From the NCBI GenBank assembly GCA_050084985.1, contig JBITNC010000001.1:13578001-13642000 (forward strand): a stretch of DNA of 64,000 nucleotides, read 5' to 3'. How positions within the stretch are numbered: position 1 is the first letter of the stretch; each line of letters starts with the position of its first letter. The notes under the pieces were generated by a model. That model made no database searches. It worked only from the letters and a program-made list of their open reading frames with translations, and was not told the origin of the DNA. Shown here one piece after another: positions 1 to 10,777 of this stretch. This stretch comes from Nageia nagi (taxonomy: Eukaryota; Pinophyta). The position numbers and the translations under genes were made by a program.

Positions 1-1634
1 ACAAGGCTCATCCACAAGAGAAAATCATCGGTGAGTTTCATACAGGCATCCAAACTCGCAGAGGGGTTTCAAGCACCTATTCTCTCCTATCCAATATAGA
101 GCCTAAAAATGTCTCAGAAGCTAGCCAAGATAAAAGTTGGATGAAAGCAATGGAGGAAGAACTCACTCAAATTGAAAAGAATGAAACATGGGAACTCGTT
201 CCTAGACCAACCAACAAAAATGTGATTGGCACAAAGTGGGTTTTTCGCAATAAGTTGAATGAAGATGGGATAGTGGTTCGAAATAAAGCTAGACTTGTCT
301 GCAAGGGATATGCTCAAGTTGAAGGAATTGATTTTGAAGAAACTTTTGCACCTGTGGCCAGATTAGAAGCTATTCGCATGTTTTTAGCTTTTGCAATGTA
401 TAAAGACTTCATAGTTTATCAAATGGATGTAAAATCAACCTTTCTAAATGGCAAAATTGAGGAAGAAGTCTATATTGAACAGCCAGATGGTTTCCAATTG
501 GGAGAGAATCCTAATCTGGTATGCAAACTAAAGAAGGCTCTGTATGGTTTAAAACAGGCACCTCGAGCATGGTACTCCAGACTTGATACATATCTTCAGC
601 AGCAAGGCTTTAGAAAAGGAATGGTGGATAGAAATTTATACATTAAATCAGAAAAGGAAAATCAGCTAATGGTTGTTGTCTATGTAGATGATATAATTTT
701 TGGAGGAAGCAAGAATGAGCTATGTAAAAATCTTGCTGACAACATGCAAACAGAATTCGAGATGTCTATGATAGGTGAGCTTGCATTTTTTCTTGGTTTA
801 CAAATCAATCAGTTGAAGAATGGCATGTTCATTTCTCAAACTAAGTATGTTAAGGAGATGCTTAAGAAGTTTACCATGGAAGACTGTAAACCTGTGAGCA
901 CCCCTATGATGACAGACTGCAAATTAAGAAAGGATGATAAAGCACCAATAGTAGATCAAACACAATACAGGTCAATGATTGGAAGTTTATTATATTTGAC
1001 AGCTACTAGACCAGATGTTCTTCAAGCAGTATGTATGGTTGCTCGATTTCAAGCAAATCCCAAAGAAACACATGTTACTGCAGTAAAGAGAATATTCAGA
1101 TATCTCAAAGGTACAGTAGAATATGGTTTATGGTATCCTAGAGGAAAGGAATTTACACTTACTACCTTTTCAGATGCAGACTAGGCTGGATGCGTGGATG
1201 ATAGGAAGAGCACCAGTGGAGGAGCATTTTATTTGGGTAATAATCTTGTTAGCTAGCACAGTAAAAAGCAAGACTCAATATCCCTATCTACAGCAGAAGC
1301 AGAGTATATAGCAGCAACTTCTTGCTGCACATAGATTCTATGGATGAAGCAGATGCTAAAAGATTTTGGTATAGAGATTAACGAGCCCATATCAGTTCTT
1401 TGTGATAACACAAGTGCAATCAATATATCAAAAAATCTTGTTATGCACTCACGAACAAAGCATATTGCAATCAGATATCACTTTCTAAAAGAAAGGGTGG
1501 CACAAGGAGAAGTACAGTTGGATTTTGTTCCAACCACAGAGCAAGTAGCAGACATCTTTACAAAGCCTTTGCCCAAAGACGTCTTCGAAAATCTTCGAAA
1601 CAAGCTAGGAGTTGTTGTCCTTCCCAAGCATTAG
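1..1634 (+). pseudogene. Ty1-copia pol 3' part (reverse transcriptase and RNase H), decayed
   Basis: This is the 3' part of a copia polyprotein that enters from beyond the left window edge. The reverse transcriptase reads openly from about 141 with the usual copia landmarks: a GTKWVFR-like start, [13 protein letters not shown], the DVKSTFLNG block, [12 protein letters not shown], and the catalytic YVDD at about 683. The frame is broken by three TAG stops, at 1182 (just after SDAD), about 1254 (at the tryptophan of the VSW motif) and about 1332 (at the glutamine of CCTQILW). The RNase H tail then reads to 1634 with a DIFTKPLP motif and ends before the polypurine tracts. All three stops lie at otherwise conserved codons and two look like single C-to-T or G-to-A changes, so the copy is a dead autonomous element. 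Confidence 0.93.
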
Positions 1635-1654
1635 CTAGTTCTGGATGTCACATT

Positions 1655-1863
1655 CTCAGGGGGAGTGTTTAATTTTTTTCTTTCCTATATTGCTTCTGTG
1701 TATCTTGTTCTTGTATGAATACTACTGATTTCCTGAGAATGTACTGTATGGACTCAGGGGGAGTCTATAAATGCCCTTTGTTATTGTTGACAAAGGGGGA
1801 GAGAAAAGTCCCGATGTTGGTGTCTGATCAAGTGGTGTTGCCAACAATTCCAAAGGGGGAGAT
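1655..1863 (+). other. Spacer with four polypurine-tract-like motifs before the 3' LTR
   Basis: Between the end of pol and the LTR lie four copies of a CAGGGGGAG or CAAAGGGGGAG type tract, at about 1656, 1754, 1791 and 1851. The last abuts the LTR start at 1864 and is the expected plus-strand priming site; the others look like repeats of it. A TATAAA-like string occurs at about 1765 but lies outside the LTR. Confidence 0.7.
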
Positions 1864-3636
1864 TGTTGAGCATGTGTGATTGTCATTGTTGTCAACACGT
1901 GGTTTTGGTAAAGATCGGGTTCTGGAGGTGATGAGGTCAGCAAGGAGAATTGAAAAGCCGGAGTCAGTAGATTAAGCGTTTCAGATTGAAATGATAAAAG
2001 CTCAGTTGTGAAAAAATCGGGTTCCGGAGAAAGTGAGTAGAGCATTCCGGAAGCATGAAGATGACATCACAGGAAGCGTTCCGGATTGAAATGATAAAAG
2101 CTCAGTTGTGAAAAAATCAGGTTCCGGAGATAAAAGTGCGGAGATAAAAGTTCGGAGATAAAAGTGCGGAGATAAAAGTCCAGAGATAAAAGTCCAAAGA
2201 TAAAAGTCCGGAGATAAAAGTCCAGAGATAAAAGTCCGAAGATAAAAGTGCGGAGATAAAAGTGCGGAGATAAAAGTCCGGAGATAAAAGTGCGGAGATA
2301 AAAGTCTGGAGATAAAAGTCTGGAGATAAAAGTCCGAAGATAAAAGTCCGAAGATAAAAGTTCGAAGATAAAAGTCCAGAGATAAAAGTGCGGAGATAAA
2401 AGTGTGGAGATAAAGTGCGGAGATAAAAGTGCGGAGATAAAAGTGCGGAGATAAAAGTCCGGAGATAAAAGTTCGGACATCGCGGGAAGCATTTTACTCT
2501 ACTTCCGGAGTCCAAAGAAGATGATGTTGGCAGTTAGTGTTGAAAAGTCTGGAAGGCCACAAAAATACCTTGGAACTCTCTTCCAGAGTTCGAAGATGAT
2601 GACATCATGCGGGAAGCATTTTACTCTACTTTTGGAGTCTGGAGATGATGACATCATGGTGTATACAATAAACATCCAGAACTAAGGCTAGACAAAGAGT
2701 CCAGGATTATCAGAAATATCATTATGAAGAAGAAAAGAGTCCAGGATTATCAGAAATAATTAGATACTGTCAAATCTTCGAAATCAGTGGAGGAAGAGCT
2801 ATACGTGTCTGAACAAATCTATTTGAGCAATAGGAGCGTTCGTCAGTCATAGCAGTTGCAGATTCAGATAGTGAACTCTCTTTAGTGCAGGAGCAGTTAC
2901 AAATAAAGATCTCTGTTCAGGTTGTTTTTGATAACGTGTCATTATAGGAACAGTTTCTTAAGGTTTTCTTGATGTGTAACGATTTTCTAAAGAGAAGCAA
3001 TGTATGTGAAGAGTGAATTGTAGTTTCTGTGAAGAAGCACACGAAGAGAAGGGTGTATAGTGAAGGGCCGGAGTGGAGGCAAAAGTGCGTGATGAGATGT
3101 GCGTGTAGAGAAGTGCGAGAGAGGAGGTAATAGCGTGGAAGAGGGGAGTATCAGGAGCATGTGAAGTGAGCAAATGAATATGCAGATAGTATAGAGATTG
3201 TTTAACTATGTTACTTTGGATCTGTCTGCAGAGATCAAACAGTGAGCATTAGAGCTAGACCATTGAGGGTCTTCTAGAACTGTATTCTTTCATCCTTTTT
3301 GAATGTTGTCTCAAGTGGGTGCTTGAGAGCTGGAGTTGGTGCTCCAAGCAGTAGGTGCTGCTATTTGCAAAGTGGTAGTTGGTGATACCCTTCACAGTTG
3401 GTGCTGTGAATCTATAAGCTTTCTTTAATGGCTGGATTTGGATTGGTGTCCAAGCAGTCATTTTCGAGGATGTAGCCAATCTGGTGAACCTCGTTACATC
3501 TAGTGTTGTGTGTTGTACTGGTGTGCTTGCTCAATTTTCTCTGGATTTTAATCTGTCTTTATTTAAGAAGGTTAAATTGATTATTTTTATATACACTGAT
3601 TCACCCCCCCCTCTCAGTGTCACTCGAAGTCCAACA
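1864..3636 (+). repeat. 3' LTR of the left copia element, 1773 bp
   Basis: The LTR begins TGTTG directly after a polypurine tract and ends CAACA at 3636, giving perfect 5-bp inverted termini. At 1.77 kb it is long for copia and resembles the Maximus/SIRE type in size. It contains the 14-bp tandem array at 2123-2475 and several degenerate CCGGA-rich segments (about 1900-2110, 2480-2660). The partner 5' LTR and the left target-site copy lie outside the window; GAATT follows on the right. Confidence 0.85.
2123..2475 (+). repeat. 14-bp tandem array inside the copia LTR
   Basis: About 25 head-to-tail copies of a GATAAAAGTSCGGA-type 14-mer are present, with variation mainly in the three or four bases after AAAAGT. 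One unit is a base short. The array sits in the first third of the LTR. Long open frames read through it on the minus strand are products of the repeat, not genes. Confidence 0.93.
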
Positions 3637-4206
3637 GAATTTAGCTGACAAATCTTAGATTGCATTGATAATTGAGCAACAAGAATTGTTAAACGTATAT
3701 ATCATGAAGTTTCAACAAAAGGCAACCTTGGTCATTCATTTTTCATAAAAGAAGGTAACATACATATTCATGGATGCCACTGAGTCTAACCATTATATTT
3801 GTACCCAGTTTATTGAAGCTATCAAGAAGGTGTTGGCTTTAAAGGAAGGTTCTAGATCTAGTTCTCCACTCATATCAGAGTCATCTAATTCATTATCCAA
3901 GGAAGGAATATATTCATCAAATAAAAAGGGGCATCATGAAGAGGGAACCACAAAGAAAGATCTAAAATAATAATATCTAGATGGGGCATTACTAGATCCA
4001 AAGAAGAAGGGTAAAAGGAAGATAGAATTGAGAAGTAAGCCAACATTGGGTAAATTGGAGGTGCTACCATAGTTGGTAATGACAAAGAGAATGGATAATA
4101 TTATAAATAAGGCAAATCTCATGTGGGGAGATACATTTCTCAAGACTAAGGGGAACCCAACATCTAAGGATAAATAAAAGGTTTCTCATCATAATACCAA
4201 GCAATT
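3637..4206. other. Unassigned stretch between copia LTR and gypsy reverse transcriptase
   Basis: No confident gene. A 66-residue open frame at 3770-3970 (+) is serine- and lysine-rich and matches nothing I recognise. By position it may be decayed gag or protease-linker sequence of the gypsy element that follows, but no zinc knuckle or protease motif is visible. Confidence 0.35.
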
Positions 4207-4629
4207 TTGGATAAGCATGGTGATTTCTTTAAGGATATACCTAAGGGCCTACCACGAAAGAGAGGGTTTGAGCACATCATTGAGTTGGAGATAGGATCTA
4301 TGTTAATCATGATCACTCCCTATAAACACCCATACATATACAAGGATAAGATAGAGAAGAAAATCAAGGATTTTCTTGACATGCATTTCATTTGCCTAAA
4401 CTCTAGTCCCTTTGCTTCTTCAGTGGTTTTGGTAAAGAAGGATGGGATGATGAGGATGTGTATTGACTATCGAGTGCTCATCAAGAAGACCATCAAAAAT
4501 TGGTATCCCATTTTGAGAGTTCATGATCTCATTGATGAGCTCCATGTTTGAGATTTGGATATCACCATATCTAAATGAGGGAGGAGGACATCTATAAGAC
4601 AATATTTAGATACCATAATGAATATTTTG
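4207..4629 (+). pseudogene. Ty3-gypsy reverse transcriptase, N-terminal part
   Basis: The open frame 4207-4551 shows the start of a gypsy reverse transcriptase: [15 protein letters not shown], a [15 protein letters not shown] segment, [15 protein letters not shown], and the MRMCIDYR block. After a stop at about 4551 the frame continues in degenerate form (DLDIT, then a residue string ending HNEYF) to 4629. There the copia A element interrupts it, and the same reading resumes at 13602. Upstream protease and gag were not recognised. Confidence 0.9.
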
Positions 4630-5179
4630 TGTTGAAATGTATAATGCATTATTGTATGGTCTTTTAATATAATCACTTAATACTTAAGTATATCCTTAGA
4701 TACCATAAGTATTTAGTGAATATGATAATGTAAAATCACTAATACTTAAAAATATCCATAGATACCTTTTAAGTATTTTTGAATAAAATAATGTAACTTG
4801 TCTTACACTCCATCTCATGAGCATGCACCTCAGGTAAAAGGGTGATGCATGTCATAAAATTGTATAATGGTTAAAAGGATGATCCAAGGGAGGATTTTTT
4901 CCTATAAATAGAGGGCCCTCTCCTTGAAATTACCCACTCAAGTTTGTAGCAAAGTTATGCTTTTGTCTAGGTTGTAGGAGAAGTGAGAAAGAATTGTAAG
5001 AGAGTGCTCTTTGAGAATAAGATCTTAGATTAGTGGATGTAATCCCTTGGTTGGAGGATATTGGTTTCAACTTTGTGAGATTGATTATTATGTTTATATG
5101 CTATTTTGATGATATTTAAAATAGCTTTCAAGTGATCTTGGTAGAATAAGAACTTAGTTATTTAGGCTTATTTCCTTCA
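4630..5179 (+). repeat. Copia A 5' LTR
   Basis: This 550-bp LTR starts TGTTG and ends TTCA, followed by a Met-type primer binding site (TTGGTATCTAGAG, 5181-5193, a variant of TGGTATCAGAG). A TATAAATA promoter motif lies at 4903-4910. It pairs with 13045-13601, with many substitutions between the two (roughly 85-90% identity by eye), so the insertion is old. Flanks are TTTTG on the left and TTTTA on the right, a one-mismatch 5-bp target-site duplication. Confidence 0.92.
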
Positions 5180-5274
5180 ATTGGTATCTAGAGACATCCT
5201 TGGAGGTTCCACTTCTTCCTACTTGGAAACACTTCTTCTTACTTCATTGGTGAGGTAAAATTAATTTTAAGCAA

Positions 5275-6210
5275 ATGGGAAGCTCCTTTTCACATAAGCA
5301 TATCCTAGATGATTCCAACTATGATATTTGGGAACCTAGAATGAGAGCAAAGCTCCAAGCACAAAAACTATGGTAAATCATAAATGAAAACCAAGTTGAT
5401 CCAATAAATAAGAAGGTGCTTGAGGCTTACAATGCAAACAATGAGCAAGAAACCTCCATGATCTTTCATGTAGTTTTAGATAAAATCATTCTCATGATTT
5501 CTTCTTCAAACTCTATAAAGGAAGCTTGGGATAGGCTAAAGAAAATCTACCTCAGTACCGAATTTTCTAGGGGGTTCACCATTCTCCAAAAATTAATTGT
5601 AATTAGTTTAAGAGGAAAATGAAAGTATAGAAATATACTTGAACAAGATTATTTATCTTAGGACTAAACTTTTAGGGTGTGGCTGCAACTAGATCAATAA
5701 TGAATTTATGGTGTTCATAATCCTTCAAATCCTATCTACTAAATTTAGTCACTTCGTGATAGTCATTGAGATTAGGCTCGATGAAGAAGAAGTGTTCTCC
5801 TCAGAAAATCTTTCAAGGCTTCTTTTAAAATATGAGGAAACTCTCAACAAAAATTTGTTGATCTCCACTCCTAAGGAGCAATATATGGCACTAGGACCAA
5901 CAAAGACTCACTTCAAAAAAAAGTTCAACAACCAAAATAAATCTTACCATGCTTCAAAAAAGGAATTCAAGAAAGGTGGAAAAAAACAAAAGAATTCTCA
6001 TAATAAGTCTAGCAAATCCAAATTCAAATTTAATGTTAATTATAATTTAGGTGGCATTTATGGTCACAAGAGATCATATTACTACAAAAAAAATAAAGAA
6101 CAAGATGGCAAAGTATCTAAAAATCAAACAACTTCAAAGGTAAGAAGAAGAATAATAAATATACTTTTATTTTTGGTCTTTACTCCAAGTCTCACACTTT
6201 ATTGAATGAT
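5275..6210 (+). pseudogene. Copia A gag, decayed
   Basis: Gag starts at the ATG at 5275 and can be followed by comparison with the younger relative at 33573. It carries the SNYDIWEPRMRAKL block, the KEAWDRLKKIYLS segment, a lysine-rich linker and a weak zinc-knuckle-like region near 6050. It is broken by stops (the first at about 5373, where the relative has CAG) and by frameshifts. The leader between primer site and gag is only about 80 bp, whereas the related elements at 29781 and 45655 have about 3.2 kb there. Confidence 0.85.
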
Positions 6211-7252
6211 TGGGTTGTTGAATCTAGATGCATAAATCACATGTGTTTTGAAAATGATTAGTTTGAAAATTTTTATAAGCATAAAAACGATGCAATTGTG
6301 ATAGGTGATAATTAAATCCTTAAAGTTCAAGGTATTGGGAGTGTGTTATTGTATAAAAAAGTTCTTAAAAATGTTTTCTATGTGTCTAAACTTACAATAA
6401 ACCTTCTTTCCATAATTCAAGTTTAAAGGAAAGGATACTCATTTAAGTTCAACTCACACTCTTGGTGCATGAAGGAGGGACTTGCCACTTTGGTGAAAGG
6501 ATCATTGAAAGATGATCCCTACATTATGGATAAAATGCTAACAAAGATGTACCTTGATATGAATGTTTACTCTAAGGGGAATCTTTGGCACCATTGATTT
6601 GGACACCTTAACCACAAAAGCATTCAAGTCATGAAAAATCAAGAACTTATGGAAGGTTTGCCTTTGATATCACCCATAATTGGTCTTTATAAGAAGTGCA
6701 TCTTAGGTAAGATGAATAGGCCAAAAAATGAGAAAGATAAGGCAATAAGGGCAACATAACCTCTTCAATTGGTGCATTCAAATTTGATGGACTAATTTTA
6801 GACTAAGTCTCTTGGGGGAGTATCTTATGCCTTAACCTTCACTAACAAATTTAGTAGGATGATATTTGTTTATCTAATCGAGCACAAGGATCAAACCTTT
6901 GATGGGTTAAAATATTTCAAACCCTTAGTTGAAAATCAATCTAACTTCAAAATCAAGAGGTTGAGATATAATAATTAGTATGAGTATAATAGCAATCAGT
7001 TCAATGACTATTAAGCCAAATATAAGATCAAGAGGCATTTCATGATCTCTTACACCCCTCAGCAAAATGGTGTTGCTGAAAGAAAGAATAGAACCATTCA
7101 ATAAATGGCTAGGTGCATGTTTAGAAATCTCCCTAGTTTCTTATAGGATGAAGTTATGAACACTGCAATCTACACCCTAAATAGGAACCTTATGAAAGCA
7201 ATTGAAGGAAAAATCCAATATGAGGCATATATAGAAAAGAAACCTAACATCT
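6211..7252 (+). pseudogene. Copia A protease and integrase, first part, decayed
   Basis: The protease motif reads WVVESRCINHM at about 6208-6245, where the relative has WIVDTGCTNHM, so the catalytic aspartate is lost. A GAG-pre-integrase LWHH-type segment (about 6580) and integrase blocks follow, including the TPQQNGVAERKNRT signature at about 7050-7095. Numerous TAA/TAG stops interrupt it. The reading is cut at 7252 by a LINE-derived insertion and resumes at 9201. Confidence 0.88.
7237..7252 (+). repeat. 16-bp target-site duplication, left copy
   Basis: AAGAAACCTAACATCT occurs here and again at 9185-9200, bracketing the LINE-derived insertion in copia A integrase. Removing the insertion and one copy restores the alignment with the integrase of the related element near 35560. 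Confidence 0.93.
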
Positions 7253-9184
7253 ACAAATTTTAAAAAGTTAGACTTATTAGAGCCTATGAGAGATGAAGAT
7301 AGGCGAGCAAGATTTTTGTAGCAGGTAAGAGTGTTTGCAGGGGTAAGGACCCTACCCTTGGTAAGCTTCACTAAGAAGAGTAAGTACTTACAGGCAAGGA
7401 GGTGAGGAGACAACATCAAGGAGTATAGGTTTCAAGAATAGGGTGGTGAGGGCTCAACCTACTATGACATCACTTATTGTAGGGTTTTTTCTAGCCCAAA
7501 GGATTTCAAGGGGCTTAGATTGAATAGCTTAAGATTAGGGATAATGACATAGATGGGCTATGATCATTAATGCCAAAGTAAATGATGAAGGAGCCTTGAA
7601 GATCCTAGCATAGCTACTTCTCACAAGAAGCTACAGTGGACACAAGACCCCCTATCAAAGCTAAAAGGAGGGGGAATAAGATATATCTTAGAGTTCTAAA
7701 GGATATTATCAACTAGTCTATAGATAGAGGAAGATTCAATCTGATTTACAGGCCACATGATGCAAAATAAAATATCAATTCTATTCAAAAATGGGCTAAA
7801 GTGAAATGGAAAATCAAAGGACAAATAGATATTATCGCTATGCCCAATGATCACCTTATGTTTATTTTTAATAATGCAAATTATTAAGATCATATCTTAA
7901 GCCAACCATGGTTTTATGAGAGATAAGGATTATTCTTGAAAAAATGGCAGTTAGGGTTCAATCTTGCTAAGGCCAAACTAATGAATGCTCTAATTTGGGT
8001 CATCCTTCAACACCTACCTTTTTAATTTTGGCACCAAAAAAATTTTAAAGGAGTTAAAGGGTCCTTTGGAAAATTCATTGCAACTGATCAAGTCACAAAA
8101 TCTTGCACAAGAATCATAGAGGCAAGATTATATGTCATGGTTAAATATGGGTTCAAGAAACCAAATACTATCATGCTAAAATTGGACTTAAGAGAGTGGG
8201 TTCAGGAACTATGGTTTGAAAGAAATAACTACCTATGCTCAATATACAATTAGGTTGGGCATAACAGTAGATTATGTCCTACCCAACAAGTATGGAGATC
8301 AAAATATTATCAAGATGTGTATAATCAAGATAATGCATGTGGGAAACTAGTGGTGGAGGATGCAAATAATAGTGAAGCTACACCTGATCGATGTAGCAAT
8401 GATAATCAGTATGCTTTGAATGAAGATGACAAATCAAGCAAAGATGTGATCAACAATGAAAAGTCACTTCTATCAAATTTGGCTTCTGGATCCTTAGCTT
8501 TGGTAATTATATCTAATGAAGTTGGTACATTTGATACAACTCTGTTAATAATAGACAACTACAATAATATTGAGTTTTCTCTAGATTCAATCACCATTTA
8601 AGAAAATATAGAAAATAATGTTCATAGGAAAGACTTCATGGAAAAGCAACCACTAAATGATGGATGGAAATAGGTAACTCCTAGAAAGAGATGTTAAAAT
8701 CCACCTCCAAAAAATATTTCTAACTTTGATGAAAGTTAAAGGCTTAGAGGTAACCATAGAATCATAAGGAGTATTTCAAAAAAGCCTGATGTTGAAAAAA
8801 TGCATGTTGGAAGACCAAGTGAGGGAGAGATCAGAGAAAAAGAAACTACTAGAGAAGTTGTTGATGGTAAACAACAAATAATAGATGGTTTCTAGAGACA
8901 TTTTCTTTTGAAGCAAGGAAAGAAATAAGGTTCCTATAGAAGACCTTAGGTTGCAATGCTATGGCTTTAGTAGTTGAATTATTTAGGAATAGCTTACATA
9001 TAGAATGGGGTCCAAGTTGTGGATTCCATGTAGGATATTAAATATACATCTTGTTTTGTATAAAATAAATAGTGGTAGCATGTTGCCAATACTGTTATAA
9101 ATATATTTTTTATAGGTTTTGGGTATCTATATAAAAAAACCCTTTAATTTACCAAATGGCCTTGTTTTTGTCCAAACCAAAAAT
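7253..9184 (+). mobile_element. LINE-derived insertion carrying only ORF1
   Basis: A 1932-bp insertion flanked by a 16-bp duplication and ending in an A-rich CCAAAAAT run, as expected for target-primed LINE insertion. Between about 7770 and 8280 it encodes a decayed DUF4283-like domain (readable as KWKIKGQIDIIAMPNDHLMF and then EHILSQPWFYER-like blocks). A CCHC-type knuckle follows at 8234-8277, with one cysteine changed to tyrosine and a stop inside. An open stretch of 94 codons follows at 8317-8601, acidic and serine/asparagine-rich. No endonuclease or reverse transcriptase ORF2 is present, though a 3' tail is. It therefore resembles a half-LINE deletion derivative that was mobilised in trans. 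Confidence 0.85.
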
Positions 9185-9200
9185 AAGAAACCTAACATCT

Positions 9201-10777
9201 CTCACCTTAGGGTTTTTTAGTTGTGATGCCTATGCCTTCATTATTTCTAAGAAAAGAAAGAAGTTAAAAAAGAGATTTGAGAAGTGCATCTTTGTGGGTT
9301 ATGATAGTTAACATAGAGGTTGTAGACTCTACTCTCCTTCCTCCAAAGTAGTGTTCATCTTGAGGGATGTGAAGTTCAATGAACTTCCTAAGGAATTTAC
9401 TTCTTAAGAGGATCTGGATGATCTTGATGACTCTTATGTTGCACCTGATTGGATAGATACTAGTGTAGATAAGTCACCTCAAGAGAAAAATTCTCCCACA
9501 TAAAGGATAATAAGAAGTATGATCTTAAACAAATTCTTATTTTCTAAAATTGATAGAAAGAATGAGCCCTCATCATTCAAGGAAGCTTTGAAGAATGAAT
9601 CTTGGATGAAAGCCATGAAAGTGGAGTATGAGACTCTAATAAAAAATCGAATTTGGAACTTCATTCCATATCCCAATGAATGAAATTTGATAGGTAATAA
9701 GTGGATTTACAAGGTCAAATATAATTTAGTTGGAAAAATTAAGAAATACAAGGAAATATTAGTAGCAAGAGATTTTACTCAAAAAAATGGAGTTGATTAC
9801 GAGAAAACCTTTGCTTCAATAGCAAAGATGCCCATAGTTAGGTTAATTCTTACTCTTTTAGTAGTTTAAGGATGTAAATTTTTTCAACTTATCATTAAGA
9901 GTGCTTTTCTCAATGGTGACTTAGATATGGAGATCTACATGAATCAACCAAAAGAGTTTGTTGTGAAAGGCAAAGAATCACTTGTATGCAAGCTAAAAAC
10001 ATCCTTGTATGGACTTAAGTAAGCACCTAGAGCTTGGTGTAAAATTATTTTAAGAGTAAGCACCTAGAGCTTGGTGTAAAATTATTTTAAGATACTTTGT
10101 GAAAATTAGGTTCTCTAAGTACTTCTCCAATACATATCTATATGTGTTCAATTAGGGAAAAAAACTAGGTTTTGATTATTCTCTATATGGATGATCTTTT
10201 GATTACAAGAAATAATGTCAAAATCATCCAAGAGTGCATATCCAAACTTAAGATAATATTTGAAATGAATGATCTTGGTTTCTTACACTACTACCTTGGT
10301 ATGCAAGTGTACCAATACAAGGATTGTACTTAACTTAGTCAATCCAAATATATTTCAAATATATTACAAAAGTTTAGAATGAAGGAGTGCAAACCTATTA
10401 TGATCCCAATCTCTCCTAAAATCACTCTAACTCTTAGTTCCAACTCTTAGTTGGCAGATGCTACGTCTTACAGGAAACTAATTGGCAATCTTCTTTATTT
10501 GACAATCTCCATGCCATATATTGCCTTTGAAGTAAATCTTATAGCACAATTTATGTAAAAATTGTGTTGAGCACCTCAATGTTGTTAAGCAAATATTAAA
10601 GTATTTTTCGAAAAAGGATCTTGCTCTCAAGTATTCCAAGTTGCCCTTATTTATTTTCTTGAGATTCTAAGATTCTGACTATGTGGGAGATAGAGATGAT
10701 AGAAAATAGACCTCTTCTTATTTGTTTAGCATTAATTAAGGTGTTATCTCTTAGGATTTCAAGAAGCAACCTACTAC
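9201..10777 (+). pseudogene. Copia A integrase end, reverse transcriptase and RNase H start
   Basis: Integrase C-terminal sequence resumes at 9201 (the GCDAFAFI counterpart). Reverse transcriptase follows, with a WIYKVKYN block near 9700, KSAFLNGDLDMEIYMNQP-like text near 9900-9950, a YGLK*AP block with CAG changed to TAA at about 10018, and catalytic YMDD at about 10186. A 37-bp tandem duplication damages the frame at 10020-10091. RNase H starts with SDSDYVGDRDDRKSTS near 10670 and is interrupted at 10777 by a CACTA-like element. Confidence 0.88.
10020..10091 (+). repeat. 37-bp tandem duplication inside copia A reverse transcriptase
   Basis: The segment starting TAAGCACCTAGAGCTTGG is present twice head to tail. 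Related elements have one copy, so this is a local duplication after the element died. Confidence 0.9.

Noticed and set aside
2067-2515. Two minus-strand open frames of 132-141 codons rich in Leu, Phe and Tyr
   Set aside because: They are translations of the 14-bp tandem array in the LTR and have no independent coding signature.
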